Shown here: one piece after another, positions 5,712 to 6,457 of the stretch
How the letters are laid out: the number at the start of each line of letters is the position of its first letter
How positions within the stretch are numbered: position 1 is the first letter of the stretch
Origin: CAZLBC01 sp964557575
GTDB lineage: Bacteria > Planctomycetota > Phycisphaerae > SM23-33
Direction of reading: 5' to 3'
Assembly (NCBI GenBank): GCA_964557575.1
Contig: CAZLBC010000164.1
Location: forward strand, 1-6,457
Length of the DNA stretch: 6,457 nt
Notes under the pieces: generated by a model
Told to the model about the DNA's origin: nothing
The model's input: the letters and a program-made list of their open reading frames with translations, nothing else
Databases searched by the model: none
Made by a program: the position numbers and the translations under genes

Positions 5712-5755
5712 GCCGCCCGGCGATGAAGGGCGAAACCACACCCGCGCCGGGCGGC
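5712..5755 (-). promoter_or_regulatory. Hairpin 2: 11-bp perfect GC-rich stem, 22-base loop
   Basis: GCCGCCCGGCG at 5712-5722 pairs perfectly with CGCCGGGCGGC at 5745-5755. Ten of the eleven base pairs or more are G-C, so it should be very stable. In the transcript it is followed by GTAATTTCAAAAACG, not a U-run, and the Shine-Dalgarno of the 64-aa gene comes about 28 bases later. It could protect the downstream mRNA or pause transcription. Confidence 0.65.
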
Positions 5756-5761
5756 TCCCTG

Positions 5762-5784
5762 GGCTCTTGCCAACCGCAAGAGCC
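5762..5784 (-). promoter_or_regulatory. Hairpin 1: 9-bp perfect stem, 5-base loop
   Basis: GGCTCTTGC at 5762-5770 pairs perfectly with GCAAGAGCC at 5776-5784 around the loop CAACC (plus-strand reading). It lies eleven bases past the stop of the DnaA-like gene. No run of U follows in the minus-strand transcript, so it is not a standard intrinsic terminator. It may act in mRNA processing or stability, as a pause site, or as a protein-binding operator. Confidence 0.7.
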
Positions 5785-5794
5785 TTGAAAGTCA

Positions 5795-6145
5795 TCATTG
5801 GTTTACGATCTCGGCTGTCACCCGCCGCCGGATCGCGTCCGAGCGCGCCCTGAACACCGGATCGTTAGCGCGGCGGCGGGCGGCCTGGCGCGCGGCGTTA
5901 GACACCGCTGTCAGGCTCCGCCCGCACGCCGGCGCGATCACCGTGTAGATCGCGCGAACCAGATCGCGGGCGAGCCAGATGGCCACGGTGCGGGCCTCGC
6001 TCGCGTGGCGCCCGCTGCCGCCGGCGGCGCACAGGGTGCCGGGCGCCAGGCCATAGGCTTCCTCAACGACCGCGGCCACGCGGCGGATCTGGCGCGTCTG
6101 CGCCTCCACCGAGTAGTCAATTGTTGTTGTTGTTTCGTTGCTCAT
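5795..6145 (-). CDS. Stand-alone DnaA domain IV-like DNA-binding protein (116 aa)
   Basis: Residues ~19-92 follow the C-terminal DNA-binding domain of DnaA. The helix QIRRVAAVVEEAYGLAPGTL matches the DnaA opening helix. RHASEARTVAIWLARDLV (46-63) matches the helix typified by ARQIAMYLARELT. CGRSLTAVSNAARQ (74-87) sits at the helix-turn-helix recognition position of GGRDHTTVLHA. The ATPase domain III and domain I are missing, so it cannot be an initiator like DnaA itself. At the recognition helix the Asp and His that read the DnaA box in E. coli (D433, H434) are Ser77 and Leu78, while a Thr (T79) is kept. A different target site is therefore likely. A strong Shine-Dalgarno (AGGAAAACG before ATG) supports the start at 6145. 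The gene overlaps its upstream neighbour by 29 bp. Possible roles are binding the phage origin, regulating this operon, or interfering with host initiation; none is shown. Confidence 0.75.
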   Translation of the reverse strand: MSNETTTTIDYSVEAQTRQIRRVAAVVEEAYGLAPGTLCAAGGSGRHASEARTVAIWLARDLVRAIYTVIAPACGRSLTAVSNAARQAARRRANDPVFRARSDAIRRRVTAEIVNQ

Positions 6146-6416
6146 CGTTTTCCTTTTTTTCCTTGTTAAGTTCCGCGCGCCGCGCGGCGGCCAGCTGCCC
6201 GCACACTCCTACCGCCAGGGCCGCGCCGACAAAGACCGCCAGGCCGGCGGGCCACCCGTCCCCTAAATACCATGCCGCCGCGCCCGCCGGCGCCGGCAGA
6301 CACAGCCCCCCCGATTGCCGCCTCCCGGTCCCGGGGGGGGCCAACAACCCTATGAACAGGAGCGTTGGGAACGCCAGGAACGCCAGGGATAAGGTCAGCA
6401 GGAATTTAATTTTCAT
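6117..6416 (-). CDS. Small two-span membrane protein, unknown function (99 aa)
   Basis: The protein begins MKIKFLLTLSLAFLAFPTLL with a hydrophobic segment at about 4-26. A Gly/Pro/Arg loop follows, then a second hydrophobic segment at about 55-77 (PAGLAVFVGAALAVGVCGQL) and a charged tail ending in five Asn. The predicted topology has both ends in the cytoplasm. The first segment could instead be a signal peptide, but no clear cleavage site is seen. The ATG at 6416 is weakly supported (ACAAGAAAC before it). Its last 29 bp overlap the DnaA-like gene. Two spans plus a charged tail recall small holins, but a lysis role is unlikely in a replication operon. The frame passes through G/C homopolymers (6306-6312 and 6333-6340), so a sequencing slip could alter it. 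Confidence 0.55.
   Translation of the reverse strand: MKIKFLLTLSLAFLAFPTLLFIGLLAPPGTGRRQSGGLCLPAPAGAAAWYLGDGWPAGLAVFVGAALAVGVCGQLAAARRAELNKEKKENDEQRNNNNN
6120..6134 (-). repeat. (AAC/ACA)n microsatellite in a two-gene overlap
   Basis: The minus strand reads AACAACAACAACAAT. It encodes the Asn5 end of the 99-aa membrane protein in one frame and Thr4 near the start of the DnaA-like protein in another. Changes by one unit would lengthen or shorten both proteins by one residue without a frameshift. Confidence 0.85.
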
Positions 6417-6457
6417 GTTTCTTGTTATGTTTTTTTACTCTCGCTCCCCAGTCACAA

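Larger units (their letters stand above)
5673..5794 (-). other. Non-coding spacer with two hairpins
   Basis: This 122-bp stretch is the only sizeable gap in an otherwise overlapping gene set. It contains the hairpins at 5762-5784 and 5712-5755 and, at its end, the Shine-Dalgarno of the 64-aa gene. An open frame runs through it, starting at the ATGATGA that ends the DnaA-like gene, but its predicted residues (Pro/Gly/Arg-rich) look unlike a protein domain. I see no convincing promoter. Confidence 0.55.

Noticed and set aside
5712..5784. Rho-independent terminator
   Set aside because: Neither stem is followed by a U-run on the transcribed strand, and co-directional coupled genes continue downstream.
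5673..5798. N-terminal extension of the 64-aa membrane protein from the ATG at 5798
   Set aside because: It would have to read through both hairpins, lacks its own good Shine-Dalgarno and shows no domain, while a good Shine-Dalgarno precedes the ATG at 5672. Coupling through ATGATGA keeps it possible.
6417..6457. Promoter for the operon at the right edge
   Set aside because: Only 41 bp are available, with no convincing -35/-10 pair; the operon may well begin outside the window.

Overview
The window is part of the early DNA-replication and recombination module of a phage or prophage. Every gene I can support lies on the minus strand, so transcription runs from the right end (6457) to the left end (1). 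The genes are packed with ATGA-type stop/start overlaps or gaps of a few bases, as in one long phage operon. Base composition is high in G+C (roughly 60% by eye), which points to a high-GC bacterial host. Several genes have recognisable Shine-Dalgarno sequences. I cannot name the host, and nothing here tells an integrated prophage from a free phage. No integrase, structural gene, tRNA or CRISPR is visible.

In transcription order: (1) a 99-aa protein with two predicted membrane segments (6416-6117). (2) A 116-aa protein that looks like a stand-alone DnaA domain IV, i.e. the origin-binding part of DnaA without its ATPase (6145-5795). (3) A 122-bp non-coding stretch with two perfect hairpins. 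(4) A 64-aa single-span membrane protein (5672-5478). (5) A probable single-strand annealing protein (5481-4588). (6) A PD-(D/E)XK nuclease with an AddB/Cas4-like set of four cysteines (4579-3365). (7) A RuvC-like Holliday-junction resolvase (3368-2856). (8) An O-like replication initiator or replisome organiser (2843-1629). Its middle holds 12-bp tandem repeats, a polypurine tract and an assembly gap of 100 Ns. (9) A DnaB-like replicative helicase (1636-215). (10) The first 72 residues of an EcoRI-family adenine methyltransferase, which runs off the left end (218-1).

The genes fit together as follows. The O-like protein probably binds an origin inside its own gene, as in lambda, and brings in the phage's own DnaB helicase. 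The annealing protein and nuclease form a two-part recombination system (like RecT/RecE or Beta/Exo), and the RuvC-like enzyme resolves the branched products. The methyltransferase would mark the phage DNA. The less ordinary parts are the solo DnaA domain IV with changed DNA-reading residues, the repeat/polypurine region inside the initiator gene, the paired hairpins, and the two small membrane proteins in the replication operon.

The 100-N gap is very probably an artefact. The same 41 bp stand on both sides of it, and merging them removes exactly 141 bp (47 codons) and leaves an intact reading frame.
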